Shown here one piece after another: positions 8,909 to 17,382 of a stretch of 64,000 nucleotides of DNA (the stretch's first letter is position 1; every line of letters starts with the position of its first letter). The stretch comes from Bacteroides sp. GM023. GTDB lineage: Bacteria > Bacteroidota > Bacteroidia > Bacteroidales > Bacteroidaceae. The DNA lies in assembly GCF_014750685.1 (NCBI RefSeq), contig NZ_JAAXGE010000006.1:248001-312000 (forward strand), read 5' to 3'. The notes beneath the pieces were generated by a model. The model had not been told where the DNA came from. It saw nothing but the letters and a program-made list of their open reading frames with translations, and did no database searches. Position numbers and translations under genes: made by a program.

Positions 8909-9859
8909 ATGAAGAAGATATTTTATCCCATCCTTTTACTCGCTTTAACAGCTTGTAAGGGAAACCAGCAAACTACGGATAACGAACCCTCTACGGTTTC
9001 CGTAACCCCAAGTGCATCAGTTGCCCCAAACACTTCTGTAACAGCAGTTACGGAAGATACGGCAGATACAGCAGGCACTGTCAAACAACCCGAAGTAGAT
9101 GCCATCACTTCCGCCACCTCTAAACCTAATCAGGTTTCATTCAACGGTCGGATAGTCCTCCCTCCCCAACGCCAAGCAACCGTAGCATTGACAATGGGTG
9201 GAGTAGTCAAAAACACCTCTCTACTTCCGGGACAATATATAGCTAAAAACTCCCTCATCGCCACTTTAGAAAATCCGGAGTTCATTACCTTGCAACAGAC
9301 TTACCTGGACAGTCATGCACAGACAGAATATCTGCTAGCGGAATATGAACGTCAAAAGACTCTTTCTGCCGAACAAGCTGCCTCACAAAAAAAGTTCCAG
9401 CAAAGCAAAGCTGACTATCTTTCCATGAAAAGCCGCCAGGATGCTGCTGCCGCACAACTCTCACTTCTAGGCGTCACCCCGGAGACATTGCTGAAGAACG
9501 GCATCCGCCCATTGTTGGAAGTGAAAGCCCCTATCAGCGGTTATGCAGCCAATGTAGCTATGAATGTAGGGAAATATATCAATCCGGGAGAAGCACTTTG
9601 TGAGATTATCGACAAGAGCACGCCGATGCTCTGCCTGACTACTTACGAAAAAGACCTTGCAGACATACAAGTGGGCAGCCCCGTACAATTCCGTGTCAAC
9701 GGAATCGGAACGCAAACATTTAACGGTACCGTAGTCTCCATCGGACAAAAAGTAGACGAAACCAACCGTTCACTCGAAGTTTATTCTTCCATCAAGGAGA
9801 CGAATGCACAATTCCGACCGGGAATGTATGTCACAGCGCATATTCTGAAAAACAATTAA
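8909..9859 (+). CDS. RND periplasmic adaptor (membrane-fusion) lipoprotein, CusB-type
   Basis: A 316-residue lipoprotein (signal ending LTAC, Cys16) with a low-complexity Ser/Thr/Val/Ala linker (about 22-70). Standard adaptor modules follow: a split barrel-sandwich/lipoyl domain (PPQRQATVALTMGGVVKN and VKAPISGYAANVAMNVGKYI), a helical hairpin (~125-190), and a beta-barrel (PMLCLTTYEKDLADIQVG onward). It would join the fused pump-channel upstream into a tripartite efflux complex. The long His/Met-rich metal-binding extension of some CusB proteins is absent. Confidence 0.9.
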   Translation: MKKIFYPILLLALTACKGNQQTTDNEPSTVSVTPSASVAPNTSVTAVTEDTADTAGTVKQPEVDAITSATSKPNQVSFNGRIVLPPQRQATVALTMGGVVKNTSLLPGQYIAKNSLIATLENPEFITLQQTYLDSHAQTEYLLAEYERQKTLSAEQAASQKKFQQSKADYLSMKSRQDAAAAQLSLLGVTPETLLKNGIRPLLEVKAPISGYAANVAMNVGKYINPGEALCEIIDKSTPMLCLTTYEKDLADIQVGSPVQFRVNGIGTQTFNGTVVSIGQKVDETNRSLEVYSSIKETNAQFRPGMYVTAHILKNN

Positions 9860-9868
9860 AATTTCTCC

Positions 9869-9876
9869 TATCTTTG
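9869..9876 (+). promoter_or_regulatory. -7-like element immediately before the LytS-type kinase gene
   Basis: TATCTTTG matches TAnnTTTG and ends only 4 bp before the ATG at 9881. If used, transcription would begin at or next to the start codon and give a leaderless mRNA. No good -33 element is present, so the match may be fortuitous. Confidence 0.3.
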
Positions 9877-9880
9877 CACT

Positions 9881-10948
9881 ATGATAGTAAAAGCAATAAA
9901 GAAAGATAAATATGTACTTTCCACAGTCATCATCTCTTTGGCGGTGGCTGTGCTTATCCATTTCCCGGAATCCGTCTCTCTGTTTGACCGCTTCGAGAGT
10001 CATTCCCTATTCCCCGGAATGAAGTTTATGGATGTAGCAAATGAAATACTTTTTACTTTCCTGTCCTTACTCCTGCTCTTTGCCATCAATACACGCCTGT
10101 TCCATTTCAATCAATCCTCTATCAAGATTACGGGAACAAAGATTCTGCTCTCTTTCGTACTGACATGGATATTGAGTAATCTGTTGGGACAAGTCTTTGT
10201 CTTCCTGCACAAAACATTTGACATTCCTGCCATTGACGCGATGGTACACCACTATCTGCACCCGTTGAGGGATTTTATCATGGCGTGTCTTGTCACCAGC
10301 AGTTGCTATATCATCCACCTGATATACCGCCAACAGCAGGTACTCATCGAAAATGAACAACTTCAGGCAGAAAATATCCGTAACCAATATGAGGTGTTGA
10401 AGAATCAGCTCAACCCGCATATGCTATTCAACTCATTGAATACCTTGCGTTCATTAGTACGTGAGAATCAAGACAAAGCCCAGGATTATATACAGGAGCT
10501 TTCCCGCGTACTACGATATACCCTGCAAAGCAACGAATCACAAAGTGTCAGTCTCCGGGAAGAGATGGAATTTGCTTCCGCTTATATCTTCCTCTTAAAG
10601 ATGCGTTTTGAAAACAACTTGCAGTTCGATATGCAGATAGATAAGGCGTACGAAGACTACCACCTTCCGCCGATGGCTGTGCAAGTCTTGATTGAGAATG
10701 CCGTAAAGCACAACGAAATCAGCAACCGGAAACCTCTGACTATCCACATCATGACAGATGAAAATGGTTACTTATCTATCAGCAACGATATTCAACCCAA
10801 ATGGACTGCCACCCCCGGAACAGGTATCGGACTGGCAAATCTAGCCAAGAGATACCGGCTCCTGTTCAAGCAAGAGATACAAATCACGGAGGATAAAGAG
10901 TTTACCGTTTGTATTCCCCTGATTGATGAAGCACAACAAAAACAGTGA
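9881..10948 (+). CDS. LytS/YehU-type sensor histidine kinase
   Basis: A 355-residue inner-membrane kinase. Four hydrophobic segments (about residues 10-28, 52-70, 84-108 and 125-150) precede a short coiled coil and a His_kinase domain with NPHMLFNSLNTL (phospho-acceptor His180). An HATPase region follows (LIENAVKHNE N-box; GTGIGLANL glycine motif). It pairs with the LytTR regulator 18 bp downstream. It follows the efflux genes by 21 bp, so it may be cotranscribed and could sense envelope or metal stress; that link is inference from position. Confidence 0.92.
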   Translation: MIVKAIKKDKYVLSTVIISLAVAVLIHFPESVSLFDRFESHSLFPGMKFMDVANEILFTFLSLLLLFAINTRLFHFNQSSIKITGTKILLSFVLTWILSNLLGQVFVFLHKTFDIPAIDAMVHHYLHPLRDFIMACLVTSSCYIIHLIYRQQQVLIENEQLQAENIRNQYEVLKNQLNPHMLFNSLNTLRSLVRENQDKAQDYIQELSRVLRYTLQSNESQSVSLREEMEFASAYIFLLKMRFENNLQFDMQIDKAYEDYHLPPMAVQVLIENAVKHNEISNRKPLTIHIMTDENGYLSISNDIQPKWTATPGTGIGLANLAKRYRLLFKQEIQITEDKEFTVCIPLIDEAQQKQ

Positions 10949-10966
10949 TTTATAGATAAAAGCACC

Positions 10967-11764
10967 ATGAAGACTGTCATTATAGAAGACGAAAAAGCAG
11001 CAGTACGCAATCTTACCTCATTACTCAATGAAGTAAAACCGGACGCGGAAATCGCGACCGTGCTGGATAGCATCAGCTCCACTATCGAATGGTTCGGTTC
11101 TCATCCGATGCCGGATTTAATATTTATGGATATTCACCTGGCAGACGGTTCGGCCTTCGAGATATTCAATCATATCAGTATCACTTGTCCTATTATCTTT
11201 ACCACCGCCTATGACGAGTATGCCTTACGGGCTTTCAAAGTGAACAGCATCGACTATCTGCTGAAACCTATCGGCAAGGAAGATATAGAACACGCTTTCG
11301 CCAAACTGGGAAACTTACAAGACACCGTTGACCTCAACAATCAACACTCCCGCAACTCATCACGTCAGGAAGAAGAATTACTCCAACTTTTCCATTCCCT
11401 CAAAAGACAGGAGAACTATAAGACACACTTTCTCATCCCAATGAAAGGAGACAAGCTACTGCCTGTCTCCGTAGATATGATACAATTATTTTATATCAAA
11501 GATTGCCAGGTTAAAGCTGTCTTAACCGACGGCACAGAATATAACTTTACCCAAACACTGGACGAACTCACCGACTGTCTCAACCCCAGCCTCTTCTTCC
11601 GTGCCAACCGCCAATATCTAGTATCGCGGGAAGCCATCAAAGACATTGATTTATGGTTCAACAGCCGGTTATCCATCAATGTGCACTATTCAGGAATCAA
11701 GGAAAAGATTCTGGTCAGCAAGGCACGGGTGGCGGAGTTCAAAGAGTGGTTTTCCGGGAAATAG
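10967..11764 (+). CDS. LytTR-family response regulator
   Basis: A 265-residue regulator. The receiver domain (1-~120) has the acidic pair EDE, phospho-acceptor Asp55 in FMDIHLADG, the switch Thr in FTTAYDEYALRAF, and Lys in YLLKPI. A LytTR DNA-binding domain follows (~155-260; FLIPMKGDKLLPVSVDMIQLFYI, FFRANRQYLVS). It is the partner of the kinase just upstream. Its gene is followed by a palindromic repeat array and then the convergent end of the PUL. Confidence 0.93.
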   Translation: MKTVIIEDEKAAVRNLTSLLNEVKPDAEIATVLDSISSTIEWFGSHPMPDLIFMDIHLADGSAFEIFNHISITCPIIFTTAYDEYALRAFKVNSIDYLLKPIGKEDIEHAFAKLGNLQDTVDLNNQHSRNSSRQEEELLQLFHSLKRQENYKTHFLIPMKGDKLLPVSVDMIQLFYIKDCQVKAVLTDGTEYNFTQTLDELTDCLNPSLFFRANRQYLVSREAIKDIDLWFNSRLSINVHYSGIKEKILVSKARVAEFKEWFSGK

Positions 11765-11789
11765 TAACTAGCCCACCGACCCGTTATTT

Positions 11790-11872
11790 GTTTCCCGGTG
11801 TGAAACAAAGTGTTCGACACCGAGAAACAAAGTGTTTCTCACCGAGGAACAGAGTGTTTCAAGGCATGAAAC
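11790..11872. repeat. 22-bp tandem palindromic array in a convergent intergenic region
   Basis: GAAAC half-sites at 11802, 11824, 11846 (GGAAC) and 11868 alternate with GTTTC half-sites at 11790, 11812 (GTTCG), 11834 and 11856. Both series have an exact 22-bp period (GAAAC-N5-GTTTC-N7). The best unit, 11822-11840, is a 7-bp stem with a 5-nt loop. The array fills most of the 117 bp between two convergent stop codons. It may end transcripts or bind a protein. Function unknown. Confidence 0.85.
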
Positions 11873-11881
11873 AAATTCCAG

Positions 11882-14209
11882 TCAATGGTACTTCATCGTT
11901 TTCCCCGGAAGAGACAGTGAAGGAGCTACTGAATCATCAGATATGGCACGCTTATAATTCGGCTTATTACTCATCACAAAACGTAACTTCACGCCATCAC
12001 GGACATCTTCGTATTTCAGATAGGATTTGTCATACTTCTTACCATTGACATACAATTCCTTCACATAAACATTCTTCGGCGACCAGTTATCGGCTGTCAT
12101 TTCAATCAATTTACCATTGCTCATCCGGACAGAAATTGCTTTCACACAAGGAGAACCGATATTATACATATTGCTGGAAGGAGCAATCGGATAAAAACCG
12201 ATACAGTTGAACATATACCATGCCGACATCTGCCCGCAATCATCATTCCCGCTCAATGCATCCGGCGTATCACCATAGAAGCGCTCTACAATAGTACGCA
12301 CCCACTTCTGACATTTCCAGGGTTCTTTCAAATAATTATAAAGATAAGCTACGTGATGACATGGCTCATTCCCATGCCAATAAGCACCGATACGTCCCTG
12401 AATATCATGTGCTCCCGGAATATCATCCGGCAATTCCACAGTGAACAGTTCATCCAACCGGGTACGGAACCAGTCTTCACCGGCTTCATTGATATACCCC
12501 TGCACATCCTGCGGTACGGTCCATGTATATTGCACGGTAAATCCTTCCGTTATATCCCCCCATCCATGTACGGAACCAGGGCCCTGATAGGCTACCGGGG
12601 TAAACGGTGTTCGCCAGTTTCCTTTGCTGTCACGACCACGCATGTACTTTGTTTCAGGGTCAATCAATGTCTGATAAGAAAGGGCACGATTCAGGAAATA
12701 ACCGTAATCGTCGTCTTTACCCAAAGCCTTGGCAGCCTGCGCGATACAATAATCATCATACGCATATTCCAATGTTTTCGACACCGATTCCGCTTCTTTA
12801 TCAAAAGGAACATACCCCATAGCACGGTATTCCGGCAAACAGTCATAGTTCGGATTCATCGCCGTGGTCTTCATAGCTTCGTATGCACGCTCATAGTCAA
12901 AACCTTTCACTCCTTTTACTATCATATCCGCCAACACGGAAACAGCATGGTATCCAATCATACACCAAGTTTCATTCCCGTAAAACGACCAGATAGGGAG
13001 CATTTTCTCTACGCTCTTATCATAATGCGCCAGCATTGAATTGGCAATATTCGCATTTACTTCCTGCTGAACCAGATTGAACCAGGGATGTAAGGCACGA
13101 TACGTATCCCAAAGGGAAAATACCGTATAGTTAGTGAAGCCTTCAGCCTTCTCTATATTCTTATCCAATCCACGAAACTGTCCGTCTGCATCTTGAAAAA
13201 TGAAAGGATGCAATGCGGCATGATAGGCCGATGTGTAAAACGTTCTCTTCGTTTTGTTATCAGCGGTCAGAGTATATTTGCCAAGTTCCTTTTCCCAAAG
13301 TTCTTCACCTTTTGCTTTCAAGTCGTCGAAAGACAGGCCATCCAACTCTTTTATATTATTCTTTGCGCCGTTTGTGCTGACTGCCGAGATTGCAGTTTTT
13401 ACAATTACTTCCTCACCTGCCTTAGTATCAAAAGAGATACAAGCCATCAGATTCTTCCCCCAAGCCTCGTAGCAACTACGGAAACGAGATGTATTATAAA
13501 TCACCGGTTTCTTGTCCTGTGTGAAACGCAGTCCGGTCAACTTTTTAGAGAAAGTAGCCGTAAAATACACATGACGTTCCGGTCCCCAACCTTTTACCAA
13601 TTTATACCCGGTGATAGTAGAGTCATTTTCCATACGTAGATTGGCCCATTCGCAAGTTTGCCACAATGTATGGTTCATATCAATCATGATAAATGCTTTT
13701 TTCGACTCCGGATAAGTAAAGCGAAACATACCGCTGCGCACTCCCGAAGCCATTTCAGCTTTCACTCCATAATCCGCCAATTCTACCGCATAATAGTTGG
13801 GGGAAGCCCACTCTTTCTCATGCGAATAACGCGAACTATATCCCTTGTCCGGTTCCTCATGTGTACCCGGTTCCAGTTTCATTTCTCCCGTTCCCGGGAT
13901 AAACAGGAAGTCACCCAAATCAGGGATACCTGTTCCGCTTAAATGCGTCAGGCTGAATCCCAACAGTGTGGGATGTTTATATTTATAGCCTGATGCGGCA
14001 TCATAGTACTTACTATCCGTATCCGGACTCATCTGGATACCTCCGAAAGGAATCTGTGCGCCCGGATAGACATTTCCATACCCGTCCGTTCCCACAAATG
14101 GATTCACATAATCAATCAGTCTTTCAGTTTGAGCCATGCCCGGCAAAATCATACTTACCAGACACGACCAAACCAAAAACAATCTCTTCTTACCCATTAC
14201 ACTCACCAT
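11882..14209 (-). CDS. GH92 alpha-mannosidase (PUL gene 8)
   Basis: A 775-residue secreted Ca-dependent exo-alpha-mannosidase of family GH92, with a Sec signal to about residue 26 (MILPGMAQ). An N-terminal beta-sandwich (DYVNPFVGTDGYGNVYPGA) is followed by an (alpha/alpha)6 barrel. The motif HGNEPCHH carries the catalytic-acid Glu at position 615. GNDDCGQMSAWY supplies the base and metal-site Asp residues. Expected products are mannose from alpha-1,2/1,3-linked mannosides in the periplasm. It is the last gene of the minus-strand PUL operon, 14 bp after the metallopeptidase gene. The start may be the later Met at residue 5. Confidence 0.95.
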   Translation of the reverse strand: MVSVMGKKRLFLVWSCLVSMILPGMAQTERLIDYVNPFVGTDGYGNVYPGAQIPFGGIQMSPDTDSKYYDAASGYKYKHPTLLGFSLTHLSGTGIPDLGDFLFIPGTGEMKLEPGTHEEPDKGYSSRYSHEKEWASPNYYAVELADYGVKAEMASGVRSGMFRFTYPESKKAFIMIDMNHTLWQTCEWANLRMENDSTITGYKLVKGWGPERHVYFTATFSKKLTGLRFTQDKKPVIYNTSRFRSCYEAWGKNLMACISFDTKAGEEVIVKTAISAVSTNGAKNNIKELDGLSFDDLKAKGEELWEKELGKYTLTADNKTKRTFYTSAYHAALHPFIFQDADGQFRGLDKNIEKAEGFTNYTVFSLWDTYRALHPWFNLVQQEVNANIANSMLAHYDKSVEKMLPIWSFYGNETWCMIGYHAVSVLADMIVKGVKGFDYERAYEAMKTTAMNPNYDCLPEYRAMGYVPFDKEAESVSKTLEYAYDDYCIAQAAKALGKDDDYGYFLNRALSYQTLIDPETKYMRGRDSKGNWRTPFTPVAYQGPGSVHGWGDITEGFTVQYTWTVPQDVQGYINEAGEDWFRTRLDELFTVELPDDIPGAHDIQGRIGAYWHGNEPCHHVAYLYNYLKEPWKCQKWVRTIVERFYGDTPDALSGNDDCGQMSAWYMFNCIGFYPIAPSSNMYNIGSPCVKAISVRMSNGKLIEMTADNWSPKNVYVKELYVNGKKYDKSYLKYEDVRDGVKLRFVMSNKPNYKRAISDDSVAPSLSLPGKTMKYH

Positions 14210-14223
14210 ATTTATCTACATTA

Positions 14224-15018
14224 TTAAGCTTGTATATCCCCTACTGCAACCTGATACTCATGCCACAATTCATCAATACTGCATTCCTTTCCCAAGATAT
14301 GTTTGATAGCCCCGTCAAACGACCACGGAACAACTTCCAATGTACTCCGGTTGAATTTACGCAAGAACTCCGAATCCTTATTATCACGCAGCCAAACAAA
14401 GAAATAACCTGCCGTACGGTATCCGTCCATATAATTTCCACCTTTCGGACGGGCATTCGGGCCCTCGAAACCACCGTTGGCCACACGCACGGCATCTGCC
14501 ATACCTTCAATAAATGCCCAAAACACACGGTTAGTACCGTAAGAGCCAACGCCCTGAGGTTCCAGTTGGTACGCATGTGTCAATTCATGCAACAGTACAC
14601 CCCGCGTTTCAAAGAACAGCTTCGCAGTATCATTCGCGGCAAACGATTTCTCAATATGACGGGTGCTATAGAAAATAGTAACATCGCCGTCACCACCGCC
14701 TTTGGCAGAGACACCCTCGATATCCTCCAGCGTATAATGAATCTTGTTTACAGCAGGTATACTATCTTCCGGCGAATCGTAAAGGGTAGCCAGCACCACA
14801 CGGGCCTGCTCCTTTATATAAGATTCAGCATCGGGAATAATCCGGTGATAAATATCCGAGCCTTCCGTTTGGGGAGCTTTGTCTTCAAACAGGATAGTTC
14901 CCACGTTATACTTCCCCCAGGCGTCGGCAGCAACTTCCGTCCGGCTCTTCTGGGTGGCCGAGCAGGCTCCCATGCCTGCCAACAGGCAGGCAGCATATAG
15001 TAAATGTCTCTTTTTCAT
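14224..15018 (-). CDS. Basic-secretory-protein-family putative metallopeptidase, lipoprotein
   Basis: A 264-residue lipoprotein (signal ending MGAC, Cys19) of the plant basic secretory protein family, a gluzincin-like fold. HELTH at residues 144-148 gives a zinc-type HEXXH site within RGVLLHELTHAYQ. The region after the lipid Cys lacks acidic residues, so it is more likely periplasmic than surface-exposed. It sits between two GH92 genes in the PUL (gaps of 9 and 14 bp), suggesting it degrades the peptide part of imported glycopeptides. Catalytic activity of bacterial members is inferred, not proven. Confidence 0.85.
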   Translation of the reverse strand: MKKRHLLYAACLLAGMGACSATQKSRTEVAADAWGKYNVGTILFEDKAPQTEGSDIYHRIIPDAESYIKEQARVVLATLYDSPEDSIPAVNKIHYTLEDIEGVSAKGGGDGDVTIFYSTRHIEKSFAANDTAKLFFETRGVLLHELTHAYQLEPQGVGSYGTNRVFWAFIEGMADAVRVANGGFEGPNARPKGGNYMDGYRTAGYFFVWLRDNKDSEFLRKFNRSTLEVVPWSFDGAIKHILGKECSIDELWHEYQVAVGDIQA

Positions 15019-15027
15019 ATGTTCCTT

Positions 15028-17376
15028 CTATTTTTGATTAATACCGTTTGTCAATGAATAAGGCTTGTCTTCAGCAGCCAGCCCGCGCCGTTTATCCGGT
15101 GAGGACGACATCTTAAATTCCAGGACTCCGCCGTTCAGGATATCTTTATGCGTGATATACAGTTTCTCATACGTTTTCCCATTCAGTTTCAGCGACTGCA
15201 CATAGCGTTTTTTATCGCTCACGCCCGGAGCTTTTATTTCCAGGGTATTGCCATTGGGAAGTTTTAGCTTCAGGTAAGGCAGATACGGTGCTCCCAGCAC
15301 ATACTGGTCGGTGCCCGGGCAGACAGGGTAAAAGCCCATCACGGAGAAAAGATACCATGCGGACATCTGTCCGCAATCATCATTACCACCCAGCCCGTTT
15401 ATATCGTTCCGGTACATCTTGTTTAAGATTTCGCGCAACCAGTATTGGGTTTTCCAGGGCTGGGAAGTCCATGCATAAAGATAAGGGATGTGATGACTCG
15501 GTTCGTTGCCATGTACATAGCCACCGACCAGACATTCGTCTGTTATATCCTCATTATGCTCATAATATTCTTCCGGCAGGTGCATGGAAAACAGTTTGTC
15601 CAGTTTGTCCACAAACACTTTGTCACCGCCCATCAGGTCCATCATACCAAAGACATCATGCGGTACATGGAAAGAGAAGTTCCAAGAGTTACCTTCAATA
15701 AAGCCTTCGCCATAAGTCTGCAACACATCAAACTCTTTCTTAAACGAGCCGTCACTGTAACGGGGACGGGCAAAGCCAATCGCAGTATCATAGATATTGC
15801 GGTAGTTAAGGGCACGTTTCCGATAGGTTTCCGCTATTTCCATTTTGCCGGAGTTCAAGGCCGTCTGATAAATCGTCCAGTCATCATACGCATATTCCAG
15901 TGTGGAGGAAGCGGCCGTGCCGCTTTTATCCAACGGAATATAACCCAGTTTCATATAGTCCGCCAACCCTTCATAATAAGGGACGGTAGAGGTGCTGACC
16001 ATCGCGGCCAGGGCTTCGTCCGTATTTGAAAAGACTCCCTTGGCAATGGCGTCCGCCAATACCGACACGGAGTGATAGCCGCTCATACACCAGTTCTCAT
16101 TTCCCATCATGCTCCACACGGGCAACATTCCGTGTACGCTCTGTTGTTCATGCTTAATCATTGATTCAACCATGTCGGCGTTACGCTCCGGTTTTATCAG
16201 GTTCAGGAACGGGTGTTCCGCACGGTATGTATCCCAAAGGGAGAAGATTGTGTAATTGGTGAATCCTTCCGCCTGATGGATATTGTGGTCCAGCCCACGA
16301 TATTGTCCGTCCACGTCCATATATACAGACGGGTTAATCATCGTATGATAGAGCGAGGTATAAAGCATGGCTTTCTGGTCGGCGGTGCCTTCCACTTCAA
16401 AATGGTCCAGTTCTGTATTCCAGTCCGTACGGGCGGCGTCCGCCAGTTGTTCAAAGCTCTTGCCCGATGCTTCCGCGCGCAGATTTTTGACGGCACCTTC
16501 CGTGCTGACAGCCGAAAGAGCCACTTTCACAACCAGTTCGGGTTCTTCAGCCGTATCGAAATGGAAGTAGGCTACAATCTTGCGCCCTGTGATTTCGGGG
16601 AAGTTCTTCTCCATGTTGAAACGACGCCAGAAACCGTTGTACAGGACCTTTTCCTTATCCTTATAGCCATACTCCCTGATTGGTTGTGACAGGGAAATAG
16701 CAAAGTAAGTATAGTTGGTTCTGGCCCATCCGTTGGTTATCCGGTAGCCTGTCAGCAAAGTATCGTTCTCTACCCGCAGGTTTGCCCATAGTACCTTACC
16801 GTCGTAATTGTAGATGCCATGTGCCAGGTCCAGAATCAGATGTCCGTCTTTTCCTTTCGGGAAAGAATATTTATGTATGCCCGTTCGCTGGGTGGCGGTT
16901 AGTTGGGCCTTAATCCCGTAATCGTCCAGCATCACTTCATAATAGCCGGGAGCGGCTTTTTCCGTAGCATGGCTGAAACGGGAGCGATACCCTTCATCCG
17001 GGTGTTCAGCCCTACCGGGATTCAGCTTCAGTTCGCCTATGGCAGGCATCAGCATTATATCTCCCAAATCCGAGTGTCCCGTACCGCTAAGATGCGTATG
17101 GCTGAAACCAACAATCGTCTTATCCCGATACTGATAGCCGGCACAATATTCGTAGGCATTCTTCTGATAGGTTCCGTTTATATTATGGGGGATTGTGTCT
17201 GTATCAGGGCTCAGTTGCACCCATCCGAAAGGCGTGCAGGCACCGGGAAAAGTATGCCCCATCCCATTCGTACCGATAATCGGATTAACGTAGTCCACCG
17301 GTTGTTGGGCCATAGCGGACGACAGTGCAACCACCGCCATAACTATCCATCCTATTGTCTTCTTGATGTTATCCAT
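15028..17376 (-). CDS. GH92 alpha-mannosidase (PUL gene 6)
   Basis: A 782-residue secreted GH92 enzyme with a signal peptide to about residue 23 (SSAMAQ). The GH92 start motif is DYVNPIIGTNGMGHTFPGA. The catalytic-acid motif HGNEPSHH has Glu625, and GGNDDCGQMSAWYLF carries the base and Ca-site Asp residues. All expected residues are present, so it should be an active inverting exo-mannosidase. It lies 6 bp downstream of another GH92 gene and 9 bp upstream of the metallopeptidase gene in one operon. Confidence 0.95.
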   Translation of the reverse strand: MDNIKKTIGWIVMAVVALSSAMAQQPVDYVNPIIGTNGMGHTFPGACTPFGWVQLSPDTDTIPHNINGTYQKNAYEYCAGYQYRDKTIVGFSHTHLSGTGHSDLGDIMLMPAIGELKLNPGRAEHPDEGYRSRFSHATEKAAPGYYEVMLDDYGIKAQLTATQRTGIHKYSFPKGKDGHLILDLAHGIYNYDGKVLWANLRVENDTLLTGYRITNGWARTNYTYFAISLSQPIREYGYKDKEKVLYNGFWRRFNMEKNFPEITGRKIVAYFHFDTAEEPELVVKVALSAVSTEGAVKNLRAEASGKSFEQLADAARTDWNTELDHFEVEGTADQKAMLYTSLYHTMINPSVYMDVDGQYRGLDHNIHQAEGFTNYTIFSLWDTYRAEHPFLNLIKPERNADMVESMIKHEQQSVHGMLPVWSMMGNENWCMSGYHSVSVLADAIAKGVFSNTDEALAAMVSTSTVPYYEGLADYMKLGYIPLDKSGTAASSTLEYAYDDWTIYQTALNSGKMEIAETYRKRALNYRNIYDTAIGFARPRYSDGSFKKEFDVLQTYGEGFIEGNSWNFSFHVPHDVFGMMDLMGGDKVFVDKLDKLFSMHLPEEYYEHNEDITDECLVGGYVHGNEPSHHIPYLYAWTSQPWKTQYWLREILNKMYRNDINGLGGNDDCGQMSAWYLFSVMGFYPVCPGTDQYVLGAPYLPYLKLKLPNGNTLEIKAPGVSDKKRYVQSLKLNGKTYEKLYITHKDILNGGVLEFKMSSSPDKRRGLAAEDKPYSLTNGINQK

Positions 17377-17382
17377 ATCTGT

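Noticed and set aside
11790..11872. CRISPR array
   Set aside because: The units are short (22 bp), palindromic and contiguous, with no unique spacers of 30 bp or more and no cas genes nearby.
13966..15000. Plus-strand frame of 344 codons opposite the metallopeptidase and GH92 genes
   Set aside because: It is antisense to well-supported genes and has a low-complexity, His/Arg/Ser-rich composition typical of a shadow frame.
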